DNA of 64,000 bases from Spirochaetota bacterium (GTDB lineage: Bacteria > Spirochaetota > Spirochaetia > Treponematales > Treponemataceae): assembly GCA_023398165.1 (NCBI GenBank), contig JAEWSQ010000025.1, positions 1 to 64,000 of the forward strand, read 5' to 3'. Positions 49,928-58,732 of the stretch are shown here, in pieces. Position numbers and translations under genes: made by a program. The notes beneath the pieces are model-generated. The model worked only from the letters and a program-made list of their open reading frames with translations. It was not told where the DNA came from and made no database searches. Within the stretch, counting starts at the first letter, position 1. The number at the start of each line of letters is the position of its first letter.

Positions 49928-51175
49928 TTGAGTGACATTATTGTCGGCCTAGATATTGGTACAAGCACAGTTCGTGCTGTTATAGGCGAATTAGATGAGA
50001 ATAACTGTCTTCAAATATCAGGTGTCGGTAAAAGTGTTTCCACAGGACTTAGAAGCGGAATTATTGTGAATATTGAAGCAACCATGAAAGCAATAACTTC
50101 GGCAATTGAAGCGGCTGAATTGATGTTCGGCTGTGAAGTTACTTCATGTTATACCGCAATTGGCGGAACCCAGATTGACAGTCTTAATTCAAGGGGGCTG
50201 GTTGCTGTCTCAAACCGATCCAAGGGAAGCAGGGAAATAAATCAGGACGATATTGACAGGGTTATTGATGCAGCGCGTGCAGTAGCTCTTCCCATTGATA
50301 GAGAAATAATTCATGTACTGCCGCAGTCGTATATTATTGACGGCATTCAGAAGACCAAAGATCCGCGCGATATGATCGGTGTCAGACTGGAAGCCGAGGT
50401 TCATATTGTAACAGCCGCATTAACATCCATGCAGAATATTTTCCGCTGTGTATCCCGTGCGGGTTATACTATAGACGGTGTTATGCTCAAAACTCTTGCA
50501 GCGACCCAGGCGGTTATGACTGAAGAGGAAAGGGAGTTAGGTTCAATCCTCATTGATATAGGGGGCGGTTCGACCGATGTTCTTGTTCTCCTTGACGGCG
50601 CTCCGATCTGTACATCATCCATCCCTATAGGCGGAAGCCTTGTTACCAATGATATTTCAATTGTACGCGGCATATCAAATGAAACTGCAGAACGTATTAA
50701 GCTCAGCGACGGATGCTGCTGGGAACCTCTGTTAACCGAATTTGAAGAAGTTTTAATACCGGGAGTGGGAGGAAGGCCTCCTGAATCCATTTCACGTGCG
50801 GACATCTGCAGAATTATTCAGCCGAGAATGGAAGAAATTCTTGTTATGGTGAAAGAAAAAATCGCACAGCAGACAAGATTAAAAAAGCTTTCAGGAAATA
50901 TTGTTCTAACAGGCGGAGGTGCGCTCATGCCTGGAATTATTGAGCTAACTTCGCATGTATTCGACACCCAGTCCGTAAGGATCGGCATACCCGGTAATCT
51001 GGGGGGAATCATGGATGATTACCGGACTCCTGAGTATGCTGTTGCTGCAGGTCTCGTTGTAGCACATAGCGATGTGCTGAAAAAGACCGAAGATAAGCGG
51101 TTCGATAAAGTCAATGCTGTTAAGAAAAACGGGTTTATAAAAACTGTAGGGAATTTTTTTAAGGAATTTTTTTAG
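49928..51175 (+). CDS. ftsA: Cell division ATPase FtsA
   Basis: This 415-residue actin-like protein begins IIVGLDIGTSTVRAVIGELD (phosphate-1) and contains the 1C subdomain region, SILIDIGGGSTDVLVLLDG (phosphate-2) and NIVLTGGGALMPGIIEL (adenosine motif). The C-terminal amphipathic stretch KTVGNFFKEFF can act as the membrane-targeting sequence. It tethers FtsZ to the membrane. The start is TTG after GGGAGGAGACC; a longer frame would extend into ftsQ and lacks a site. It is 16 bp after ftsQ. Confidence 0.95.
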   Translation: MSDIIVGLDIGTSTVRAVIGELDENNCLQISGVGKSVSTGLRSGIIVNIEATMKAITSAIEAAELMFGCEVTSCYTAIGGTQIDSLNSRGLVAVSNRSKGSREINQDDIDRVIDAARAVALPIDREIIHVLPQSYIIDGIQKTKDPRDMIGVRLEAEVHIVTAALTSMQNIFRCVSRAGYTIDGVMLKTLAATQAVMTEEERELGSILIDIGGGSTDVLVLLDGAPICTSSIPIGGSLVTNDISIVRGISNETAERIKLSDGCCWEPLLTEFEEVLIPGVGGRPPESISRADICRIIQPRMEEILVMVKEKIAQQTRLKKLSGNIVLTGGGALMPGIIELTSHVFDTQSVRIGIPGNLGGIMDDYRTPEYAVAAGLVVAHSDVLKKTEDKRFDKVNAVKKNGFIKTVGNFFKEFF

Positions 51176-51180
51176 AGATA

Positions 51181-51209
51181 TTGAAAATAGGGTATAACCT
51201 GTATAAAAT
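51181..51209 (+). promoter_or_regulatory. Predicted internal promoter of ftsZ
   Basis: TTGAAA, 17 bp and TAAAAT lie about 40 bp before the ftsZ ATG, so ftsZ may have its own transcription in addition to the cluster transcript. Confidence 0.55.
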
Positions 51210-51246
51210 AGTATAGCGGTTTGTTCTTTTGGGTCGGGAGGAAAGA

Positions 51247-52440
51247 ATGATTGATTTTTCGATGTTAGACAGCGGAAGAACCGCCAATCCAACTGTAATT
51301 AAAGTTATCGGAGTTGGGGGCGGCGGATCAAATGCAGTTAACCGGATGATTTCTGCAGGAATTAAAGATGTTGAGTTTATAGTCGCCAATACCGATTTAC
51401 AGGCTTTGGGTAATTCTCTGGCGGAAAAACGCGTAGGTATCGGTTCAAAACTGACTGGAGGCTTGGGCGCAGGCGGAAAACCTGAAGTCGGGGAAAAAGC
51501 GGCCCAGGAAGATACAGAAACTATTGCAAATCTTCTAAAAGGTGCAGACATGGTATTTGTCACAGCCGGAATGGGAGGCGGTACCGGAACAGGCGCAGCT
51601 CCCATCATTGCAAAAATAGCAAAAGAAATGGGTGCTCTGACCGTCGGTGTTGTTACAAAACCTTTTGATTTTGAAGGTCGTGTTAAACAGCAGCTGGCGG
51701 AAGACGGCATTCAAAAACTTCATGAACAGGTTGATACCCTCATAGTTATACCTAATCAGTATTTAATGAAGGTTGTAGATAAAAAAACACCTATAAAGCA
51801 GGCTTTTAAAATTGCTGATGATGTGCTCCGGCAGGGCGTTCAGGGTATTTCTGACCTTATAACACAGCATGGCGAGGTAAATATTGACTTTGCTGATGTG
51901 AGAACCACAATGGAAGGTAAAGGTGATGCTATTCTCGGTGTTGGTACAGGACACGGCGATTCGCGTGCTGTGGATGCTGCAACAGCCTCAATAAATAATC
52001 CGCTTCTTGAGGACTCCCATATTGAGGGAGCAAAAAATATTTTAGTTAATATTGCAGGGGGCGATTCATTATCGCTGTTTGAGACAGAAGAAATTGTGAA
52101 TATAATAAAAGCCAGTGCAGACCCCGATGTTCATATCATTTACGGGCAGACAATTAATCCGGAAATGGAAGATACAGTCACTGTCACGGTAATTGCCACC
52201 GGGTTTCCGTCGAGCAGACCTGGTTTATCCCAATTTGAACCTTTCGCGGTAAAGACTGAAAAACCAAAACCTGTTCAGAAAAACTCTGAATTTGTAACAA
52301 TCGGGCAATGGTCTCAGATGCAGGGCTCGGCGTCTTCCGGTAAACCAAGCTGTCTGTCATCAAGAAATGCTTCTGATGACTATACCACACCCACAGTACT
52401 GAGAAATAAAACCGGGATAAATTTGGGTTCAAAGGAATAA
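51247..52440 (+). CDS. ftsZ: Tubulin-like division protein FtsZ
   Basis: This 397-residue GTPase has GVGGGGSNAVNRMISAGI, the tubulin signature TAGMGGGTGTGAAPIIAK, and the T7 loop NIDFADVRTTMEGKGDAILG. A C-terminal variable linker follows (about 325-375) and the terminal peptide YTTPTVLRNKTGINL. It polymerises into the Z-ring. The ATG 5 bp after GGGAGGAAAGA was chosen. The tail is shorter and less acidic than in many bacteria. It is 7 bp before the xer gene. Confidence 0.97.
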   Translation: MIDFSMLDSGRTANPTVIKVIGVGGGGSNAVNRMISAGIKDVEFIVANTDLQALGNSLAEKRVGIGSKLTGGLGAGGKPEVGEKAAQEDTETIANLLKGADMVFVTAGMGGGTGTGAAPIIAKIAKEMGALTVGVVTKPFDFEGRVKQQLAEDGIQKLHEQVDTLIVIPNQYLMKVVDKKTPIKQAFKIADDVLRQGVQGISDLITQHGEVNIDFADVRTTMEGKGDAILGVGTGHGDSRAVDAATASINNPLLEDSHIEGAKNILVNIAGGDSLSLFETEEIVNIIKASADPDVHIIYGQTINPEMEDTVTVTVIATGFPSSRPGLSQFEPFAVKTEKPKPVQKNSEFVTIGQWSQMQGSASSGKPSCLSSRNASDDYTTPTVLRNKTGINLGSKE

Positions 52441-52447
52441 AAACCGA

Positions 52448-53371
52448 GTGAAGATTCAGGATGAGAGAACAAAAACGCTCGAACTTGTTTCACTTTTTTA
52501 TGAAGAACTTTTGACTGTAGAAAGGCTTGCAGTGCTCAGTGTTGAAACATACTGCACTGCGGTGTCCCTGTTTTTGATCTGGTGTGAAAATGAACATAAA
52601 ATTCTAAGTCAAATATCTATCTCTGATCTTATGCATTTTATCGTATGGCGGAAAACGCAGGGAAAGGACGAGAGAACATCTGCAAAAGATGTCTCAGCAT
52701 TGCGGGCCTTCGGTTTTTTCCTTGTGAGGCAGCATATTTGGGAGGAAAACACAGCTCTGCTTTTGGAACGGCCCAAGGCTAAACAGACGCTTCCGCGCGT
52801 TCTTGATGTTGAACAGGTTGACAAGCTGCTTTCAGCAATAGACATGACAAAACCTCTGGGCATTAGGGACAGGGCTTTATTTGAATTAATTTATTCCTGC
52901 GGTTTACGGATAAGCGAAGCGTCGGGGATTCTTATTCAAAATGTGCATCTTGATGAGCACCTCATATGGGTAACGGGAAAAGGAAATAAAGAACGTATTG
53001 TACCCTTCGGGGATCAGGCGTATACGTATCTTACCCGGTGGATATATGAAACCCGTCCCGCTCTGCTCGGTTCAAGAACCGTACCCTGGCTTTTTATAAA
53101 TTATCAGGGCCGTCAATTTTCAAGAAAAGGAATTTGGAAGCGGTTTCAGGAACTTGAATCTCTTTCGGGTGTTACAGCCAAGGTTCATACGCTCCGGCAT
53201 TCATTTGCCACTCATCTGCTGTCAGGCGGCGCCGACCTTCGCTCAGTTCAGGAACTGCTGGGACATTCAGATCTTTCCACTACACAGATCTATACACATA
53301 TTGAAGCTGACCGGCTTAAACAGTATCATGCGCAGTTTTTCCCCGGTCATGACAGCGGAGGGGCAAAATGA
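52448..53371 (+). CDS. XerC/XerD-type tyrosine recombinase (first)
   Basis: This 307-residue recombinase has an N-terminal SAM-like domain and a catalytic domain with YSCGLRISEASG (Arg I), GKGNKERIVPFG (Lys), HTLRHSFATHLLSGGADL (H-x-x-R), LLGHSDLSTTQ (His) and QIYTHIEADRL (Tyr nucleophile). It would resolve chromosome dimers at dif with the second recombinase at 57269. The start is GTG. It is 7 bp after ftsZ and overlaps the TPR lipoprotein gene by 4 bp. Confidence 0.93.
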   Translation: MKIQDERTKTLELVSLFYEELLTVERLAVLSVETYCTAVSLFLIWCENEHKILSQISISDLMHFIVWRKTQGKDERTSAKDVSALRAFGFFLVRQHIWEENTALLLERPKAKQTLPRVLDVEQVDKLLSAIDMTKPLGIRDRALFELIYSCGLRISEASGILIQNVHLDEHLIWVTGKGNKERIVPFGDQAYTYLTRWIYETRPALLGSRTVPWLFINYQGRQFSRKGIWKRFQELESLSGVTAKVHTLRHSFATHLLSGGADLRSVQELLGHSDLSTTQIYTHIEADRLKQYHAQFFPGHDSGGAK

Positions 53372-54093
53372 AGATATTTACTAACAGTATCGTGTGTTTT
53401 CTTTTACTGGTACTCGTCAGCAGCTGCGGGGTGAATACAAATTACATTAAGAAAATACAATCCATGGAAGAGGGTGTTTCAAATCCTACTACAATTGATG
53501 AGCTCAAAGATGCAATTTCTAAATATGAAGGAAGAGTAGAGGATATTATGGCTGCCCAGCAGCAGGTGGGCATCTGGTATAAGATTCTTGCAACAAGGTA
53601 TATCGATAAGCAGATGTATATTGAGGCTCTTCCTGTTCTTCAAAAGGCAGTAATGTACTACCCTGCAAATCAGAATTTATATTACTTTACGGGAGTTTGT
53701 GCCGGGTATGCGGCTAAGGCGGAGCTTGATTTCTCTGCAACGGGTGAATCAGCAAAGAAGCAGAACTACTTAAAACTTGCGGAATCCGGCTATCTTCGCG
53801 CCATAGAGCTCGAGCCGGCATATGTACGCGCCCTTTACGGTCTTTCTGTCCTCTATGTTTTCGATCTAGATGAAAGCAGTAAAGCTATTCCTCTCCTGGA
53901 AAAACTTTTGACAATAGATAAAAAGCATGTGGATGCGATGTTTGTTCTTGCAAGAGCGTATTATTCAGATTACCAGTTTGATAAAGCTGTGTCCATGTAC
54001 GATCTTATAATCAGTACAACGGGGGATGCTCAAAAAAAATCTGATGCCCAGGCAAATAAAAAAACAGTACTGGATGCTCAATATGAACAGTAA
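53368..54093 (+). CDS. TPR-containing lipoprotein
   Basis: This 241-residue protein has a signal with lipobox LVSSC (Cys20) and then TPR-like helices: YIEALPVLQKAVMYYPANQNL, YLRAIELEPAYVRALYGLSV, AIPLLEKLLTIDKKHVDAMF and DKAVSMYDLIISTTGDAQ. As in T. pallidum, such a gene sits between xer and dprA (from memory). It may be an outer-membrane biogenesis scaffold, but the partner is unknown. ATGA coupling joins it to xer. Confidence 0.85.
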   Translation: MKIFTNSIVCFLLLVLVSSCGVNTNYIKKIQSMEEGVSNPTTIDELKDAISKYEGRVEDIMAAQQQVGIWYKILATRYIDKQMYIEALPVLQKAVMYYPANQNLYYFTGVCAGYAAKAELDFSATGESAKKQNYLKLAESGYLRAIELEPAYVRALYGLSVLYVFDLDESSKAIPLLEKLLTIDKKHVDAMFVLARAYYSDYQFDKAVSMYDLIISTTGDAQKKSDAQANKKTVLDAQYEQ

Positions 54094-55072
54094 AATATCA
54101 GGCAGCATAGATCCTCTTTCTCTCGCTCTGTGTCATTATGATTTCCTGACTCTCGAAGAAAAAAGGAAAATTCAAAAAAAACTTGACAATCCTCATGACC
54201 TTGCATTAATTTCTATAGAAGAGCTTTCAGTGCTTACAGGCCGGGTGTTTTCTGCAAAATCAAAAATTCCTGATACTATTGAATTGCTCATTGACAGGGA
54301 TATGCATTTGATGAAGTCATATTCGATCGGAGTATTGTTTTACGAAGATGATGAGTATCCTTCCTTGCTGAAAGAAATTTTTGATCCTCCCTTTGCCTTA
54401 TTTTACAGGGGTAATATGCAGGTTCTGAATAACCTTTGTGTTTCGGTTGTTGGAACACGAAGACCAACCGGGCGGGGAATGAAGAGTTCTTTTGATCTGG
54501 CATCAGAATTGTGCGTACGGGACATTACAGTGGTATCAGGTCTTGCTCACGGTATAGATTCGTTTGCCCATAAGGGAGCTGTGGATAGTGTACGGCAGAA
54601 TAAATACGGATCAACGGTTGCGGTTCTTGCTTCAGGTCCGGATTCAGTTTATCCTAGTGAGAACAGGAAACTTGCTGCATCTATTATGCAGTGCGGAGGC
54701 TGTCTTGTGAGCGAGTACCCTCCGCTTTGCCCGCCGCTGAAATGGCATTTCCCGCAGCGCAACAGGATAATATCGGGCCTTTCAAAAGCGACAGTTGTTA
54801 TAGAAGCTCCTGCCGGCTCGGGAGCATTAATCACTGCAGATTTCGCGCTTGAACAGGACAGGGAATTATTATTTCATGAGGCTGCACTGGATTATACATA
54901 CACTAAGAGTCTTGTTAATCCGAAGAAAATGAGTCCGTCCCGGTATGTAGCGGAAGGCGCGGGGGTAATTAAAACTGCGCAGGATGTAATAGATAGAATG
55001 ATGGATCCTTGTACAGACGGCAGCGTTTCTGCAGGTTTACATTTTAGTCAATTAAAGCTGGATCTACAATAG
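54083..55072 (+). CDS. dprA: DNA processing protein DprA (Smf)
   Basis: This 330-residue protein has the Rossmann DprA core: GVLFYEDDEYPSLLKEIFDP and the glycine-rich VVGTRRPTGRGMKSSF, then VVSGLAHGIDSFAHKGAV, SEYPPLCPPLKWHFPQRNR and GALITADFALEQDRE. DprA loads RecA onto incoming ssDNA. The start is uncertain: ATG codons at 54074 and 54083 both overlap the TPR gene and have weak sites. A C-terminal extension beyond the core is short, with no winged-helix domain. Confidence 0.9.
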   Translation: MNSKISGSIDPLSLALCHYDFLTLEEKRKIQKKLDNPHDLALISIEELSVLTGRVFSAKSKIPDTIELLIDRDMHLMKSYSIGVLFYEDDEYPSLLKEIFDPPFALFYRGNMQVLNNLCVSVVGTRRPTGRGMKSSFDLASELCVRDITVVSGLAHGIDSFAHKGAVDSVRQNKYGSTVAVLASGPDSVYPSENRKLAASIMQCGGCLVSEYPPLCPPLKWHFPQRNRIISGLSKATVVIEAPAGSGALITADFALEQDRELLFHEAALDYTYTKSLVNPKKMSPSRYVAEGAGVIKTAQDVIDRMMDPCTDGSVSAGLHFSQLKLDLQ

Positions 55073-55100
55073 TTTATTCCAGATACAAGGAAAATAAGAT

Positions 55101-57254
55101 ATGACTGAAGAGAAGACAACGAAAAAAAAGAAGGGAATACATAAAGAAACCCTGGTAATTGTTGAGTCACCGGCTAAGGCGAAAACTATAGAGAAATATC
55201 TTGGACCGGGGTATACCGTTAAAGCTTCAATGGGGCATCTCATTGATCTTCCGAAGTCGAGACTGGCGATTAATGTCGATGATAATTTTCAGCCCGAATA
55301 CATAACCGTGCGCGGAAGGGCTAAAATACTTAAAGAACTCCAAAAGGATGCTAAAAAGTCTACAGAAGTCCTTCTCGCAAGTGATAATGACCGGGAAGGA
55401 GAGGCTATTGCCTGGCACCTGAAAAATGCCCTTTCGGGGAAAACTAAAGCTGAAATACGGCGTATTGTATTCAATGAAATTACTCCCCAGGCAATAGCAG
55501 AATCGGTAAAGCACCCGTCAGATATAGATGAGTTTAAAGTGAATGCACAAAAAGCAAGACGCGTTCTTGACCGTCTTGTAGGCTATAATCTTTCTCCTCT
55601 CTTGTGGAAAAAAGTTAAAAACGGTTTGTCCGCCGGCCGTGTTCAGTCTGTGGCTCTCCGCCTGATATGCGATAGAGAGAAGGAAGTGGAGGATTTTATT
55701 CCTGAAGAATACTGGAGCCTTGAAGCGGATTTTGCAAAGGGTAAGTCTTTATTTACCGCCCAGCTCGTTCAGTATGAGGGGAAAAAGGCTGAGCTTAAAA
55801 ATGAAGGGGACGTGAGAACAATTATTGAAGAAATTAAAAATGCCGACTGTGTTGTGTCCGATATAAAAATTACCGAAAAAACATTAAAGCCGAAGCCTCC
55901 GTTCACTACTTCAAAATTGCAGCAGGCAGCCGCGAATAAACTGGGTTTTACATCACGAAAAACCATGCAGATAGCACAACAGCTGTATGAGGGTGTTAAT
56001 ATAGGCTCAAACCGCATCGGTCTCATAACCTACATGCGTACCGATTCTGTCCGCATCTCTCAAACAGCCCTCGATGATGTACGCTCTTGGCTCAAGGAAA
56101 AATATCCCAAAGATATTCCCGAAACTGCTGCGGAGTATTCCGTAGGGAAAAAAGCGCAGGACGCTCATGAGGCAATACGGCCGACGTATACAAGTTATAC
56201 GCCGGAATATGTAAAAGAATTTTTAAACAGGGATCAGCTGAGGCTGTATTCGATTATCTGGGAACGTTTTGTTTCAAGCCAGATGAATAACGCAAAAAGT
56301 AAGACAACCAGTGTAGATATTAGTGCGGGGGAAGCCTTATTCAGAGTATCTGCGAGCAAGGTTGTTGACAAAGGTTTTTACAAGGTTATTAAAACCCTTT
56401 CCTCGAAAGAAGAATCAACAAAGTATCTTCCTGCCTTGAAAACCGGAGAAAAACTCGATACGGGTAAATTTTATCCGGAACAGCATTTTACCCAGGGACC
56501 CGCACGGTTTACCGATGCTTCCATTGTCAAAATTCTTGAGGAAAAGGGGATCGGCCGCCCGTCTACGTATGCACCGATTATTTCTGTACTGCTCGACCGC
56601 TACTATGTTACAAGAAGCAACAAGCAGCTGGTGCCCACCCAGCTTGGGCGCATGATAAATGATATTTTAGTGGAATCTTTTCCGTCTGTCGTAAATGAGA
56701 ATTTTACCGCCGATATGGAGACAAAACTCGATGAGGTTGAAGAAAATTCGATTGAATGGGCAAAAATGATCGGTTCGTTTTTTCATCCCTTTAAAAACCG
56801 TGTAGAAGAAGTCATGGCTACTCTTGAAAGCTACAAAGGTCTTATGGATGAACCGACCGATAAAATATGCGAACTATGCGGTAAACCGATGGTGAAAAAA
56901 CTGGGGCGTTTCGGCTTTTTCCTCGCTTGTTCAGGCTTTCCTGCATGCCATAATACCAGGTCTATCCCGCTTGCTTCCTGCCCGCGCCCCGGCTGCGGCG
57001 GTGAAATTGTTGCGAGAAAAACAAAGGGAAGGGGCAAGGAATTTTACGGTTGTACGAATTATCCTGAATGCGGCTTTATAAGCCACTTCAAACCGATTAA
57101 TGCACCGTGTCCCAAATGCGGTCATTTCATGGTTGAAAAGTATGATAAAAAACACGGTACCTACAAATCATGTATAAATCCTGAATGTAATTATCTTCAT
57201 ACAGCCGGCGAAGTTGAAGTTGATGATAAAACAGATGAATCTTCTGATGATTAG
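55101..57254 (+). CDS. topA: DNA topoisomerase I
   Basis: This 717-residue type IA topoisomerase has the TOPRIM domain LVIVESPAKAKTIEKYLG and ASDNDREGEAIAWHLKNAL, and the active-site tyrosine in IGLITYMRTDSVRIS (about 314). Three C-terminal C4 zinc ribbons (CELCGKP, CPRPGCGG, CPKCGHF) run from about residue 590. It relaxes negative supercoils. The C-terminal acidic tail ends DDKTDESSDD. The gene is preceded by dprA and followed by a xer gene 14 bp later. Confidence 0.96.
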   Translation: MTEEKTTKKKKGIHKETLVIVESPAKAKTIEKYLGPGYTVKASMGHLIDLPKSRLAINVDDNFQPEYITVRGRAKILKELQKDAKKSTEVLLASDNDREGEAIAWHLKNALSGKTKAEIRRIVFNEITPQAIAESVKHPSDIDEFKVNAQKARRVLDRLVGYNLSPLLWKKVKNGLSAGRVQSVALRLICDREKEVEDFIPEEYWSLEADFAKGKSLFTAQLVQYEGKKAELKNEGDVRTIIEEIKNADCVVSDIKITEKTLKPKPPFTTSKLQQAAANKLGFTSRKTMQIAQQLYEGVNIGSNRIGLITYMRTDSVRISQTALDDVRSWLKEKYPKDIPETAAEYSVGKKAQDAHEAIRPTYTSYTPEYVKEFLNRDQLRLYSIIWERFVSSQMNNAKSKTTSVDISAGEALFRVSASKVVDKGFYKVIKTLSSKEESTKYLPALKTGEKLDTGKFYPEQHFTQGPARFTDASIVKILEEKGIGRPSTYAPIISVLLDRYYVTRSNKQLVPTQLGRMINDILVESFPSVVNENFTADMETKLDEVEENSIEWAKMIGSFFHPFKNRVEEVMATLESYKGLMDEPTDKICELCGKPMVKKLGRFGFFLACSGFPACHNTRSIPLASCPRPGCGGEIVARKTKGRGKEFYGCTNYPECGFISHFKPINAPCPKCGHFMVEKYDKKHGTYKSCINPECNYLHTAGEVEVDDKTDESSDD

Positions 57255-57268
57255 GAGCTTGTAAGGGC

Positions 57269-58189
57269 GTGCTTTTAAAAGAATGCATTGATGAATTCCT
57301 TGTATACTGCAGCGGAATAAAAAGCTTCTCTCCTAATACTGTGAAAGGCTACGGCAGTGATTTGGAAAAATTCCTTTTACTGCTTAAGGTTCAGGATTTC
57401 TGCCCTCTTTCTGAATTATCCGTCGAGGCAGTAAGTTATTTGCATATCCGCTCATGCATAAGTCTTCTTTCTAAAGAAAAGAAAGCTCCTTCGAGCATCA
57501 ACCGCTTCATATCAAGTATCCGCTCCTTATTCAGGTATGCACACCGCCTTCATTACTGCGAAAAAAATCCGGCGCTGGAATGCAAAACGGTTAAAATGCC
57601 TAAAAAAGTTCCCCGGTATATGACTCAAACAGAAGTGACGGAATTATGCGCTCAGCCTGAGACAAATGAACTTTTATGGGCCGAACGGGATAGAGCTGTT
57701 TTTGAAATACTGTATTCATCCGGCTGCCGTGTATCCGAACTAGCCAGCCTGAACATGAGCGATCTTTCGTCAGATAAATCGAGTGCGGTTGTTACCGGAA
57801 AAGGTAAAAAAGACAGGCGTATATTTTTCTCCAAAGAAGCGGTAAAAGCTCTGCTTGATTATTTAAATCAAAGAAATGAAAAGATAAAAGCCGATTGTAA
57901 GGTTGCAGCGCTTTTTATTAATCAGGCCGGTACAAGGTTAAGTGCAAGAGGAATACGCTGGATTATAGCCCGCTATTCGTCGGCAGAAGGCACATCGAGG
58001 CATGTTTCACCTCATGGTTTCCGTCATACCTTCGCGACCTCACTTCTTTCAAACGGTGCAGATATCCGAATTGTGCAGGAACTTTTGGGCCACGCAAGTA
58101 TTTCGACTACTCAGCGCTATACACACATAACTACAGCGCAGCTTATAGAGACATATAATAAATCTCATCCCCATGGAGGAAAACAATGA
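57269..58189 (+). CDS. XerC/XerD-type tyrosine recombinase (second)
   Basis: This 306-residue recombinase has YSSGCRVSELASLN (Arg I), GKGKKDRRIFFS (Lys), HGFRHTFATSLLSNGADI (H-x-x-R), LLGHASISTTQ (His) and RYTHITTAQL (Tyr). It is similar to but distinct from the first Xer copy, and together they make a XerC/XerD pair. The start is GTG. The stop overlaps hslV by 4 bp (ATGA). Confidence 0.93.
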   Translation: MLLKECIDEFLVYCSGIKSFSPNTVKGYGSDLEKFLLLLKVQDFCPLSELSVEAVSYLHIRSCISLLSKEKKAPSSINRFISSIRSLFRYAHRLHYCEKNPALECKTVKMPKKVPRYMTQTEVTELCAQPETNELLWAERDRAVFEILYSSGCRVSELASLNMSDLSSDKSSAVVTGKGKKDRRIFFSKEAVKALLDYLNQRNEKIKADCKVAALFINQAGTRLSARGIRWIIARYSSAEGTSRHVSPHGFRHTFATSLLSNGADIRIVQELLGHASISTTQRYTHITTAQLIETYNKSHPHGGKQ

Positions 58190-58731
58190 GTTATGAATAT
58201 GAAAAAATCCGCAGTACCACTGTTATTGCAGTAAAGAGGAATGGAAAGATGGCAATGGCCGGCGACGGTCAGGTGACAATGGGTAATACGGTAATGAAGG
58301 GTAATGCCAAAAAGGTAAGACGGATATATGACGGCAAAGTACTTACAGGTTTTGCAGGAGCTACAGCCGACGCTTTTAATCTCTTTGATAAATTTGAAAT
58401 GAAGCTCAAAGAATACTCAGGCGACATTACCCGTTCTGCAGTAGAACTGGCTAAAATCTGGAGAACTGATAAAGCTCTTCGGCAGCTTGAAGCACTGCTC
58501 CTGGTTGCAAATGCCGATAAAATACTGTTGATTTCCGGGACAGGAGATGTTATAGAACCTGAAAATGATGTTCTTGCAATCGGCTCCGGAGGAAATTATG
58601 CCTATGCCGCAGCGCTTGCATACCTCGAATCATCTGACTTATCAGCAAGAGAAATAGCGGAAAAGAGTTTGAAAATTGCTGGCGACATATGCATATACAC
58701 GAACAATAATGTTGTTGTGGAGGAGATTTAA
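58186..58731 (+). CDS. hslV: HslV (ClpQ) peptidase with an N-terminal extension
   Basis: This 181-residue proteasome-like subunit pairs with HslU. STTVIAVKRNGKMAMAGDGQ and GGNYAYAAALAYL are typical. In most HslV proteins the catalytic Thr follows the initiator Met, but here ten residues (MSYEYEKIRS) precede TTV, and no other in-frame start is present after GGAGG. After Met removal an N-terminal Ser would be exposed, which recalls Bacillus ClpQ (CodW). The catalytic residue could be Ser2, or Thr11 after processing. It overlaps xer and precedes hslU by 1 bp. Confidence 0.9.
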   Translation: MSYEYEKIRSTTVIAVKRNGKMAMAGDGQVTMGNTVMKGNAKKVRRIYDGKVLTGFAGATADAFNLFDKFEMKLKEYSGDITRSAVELAKIWRTDKALRQLEALLLVANADKILLISGTGDVIEPENDVLAIGSGGNYAYAAALAYLESSDLSAREIAEKSLKIAGDICIYTNNNVVVEEI

Positions 58732-58732
58732 C

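Noticed and set aside
52448..58189. Possibility that the two tyrosine recombinases mark a mobile element
   Set aside because: Both are in a conserved housekeeping gene order (ftsZ-xer-dprA-topA-xer-hslVU) and look like the XerC/XerD pair. No flanking repeats or cargo were seen.
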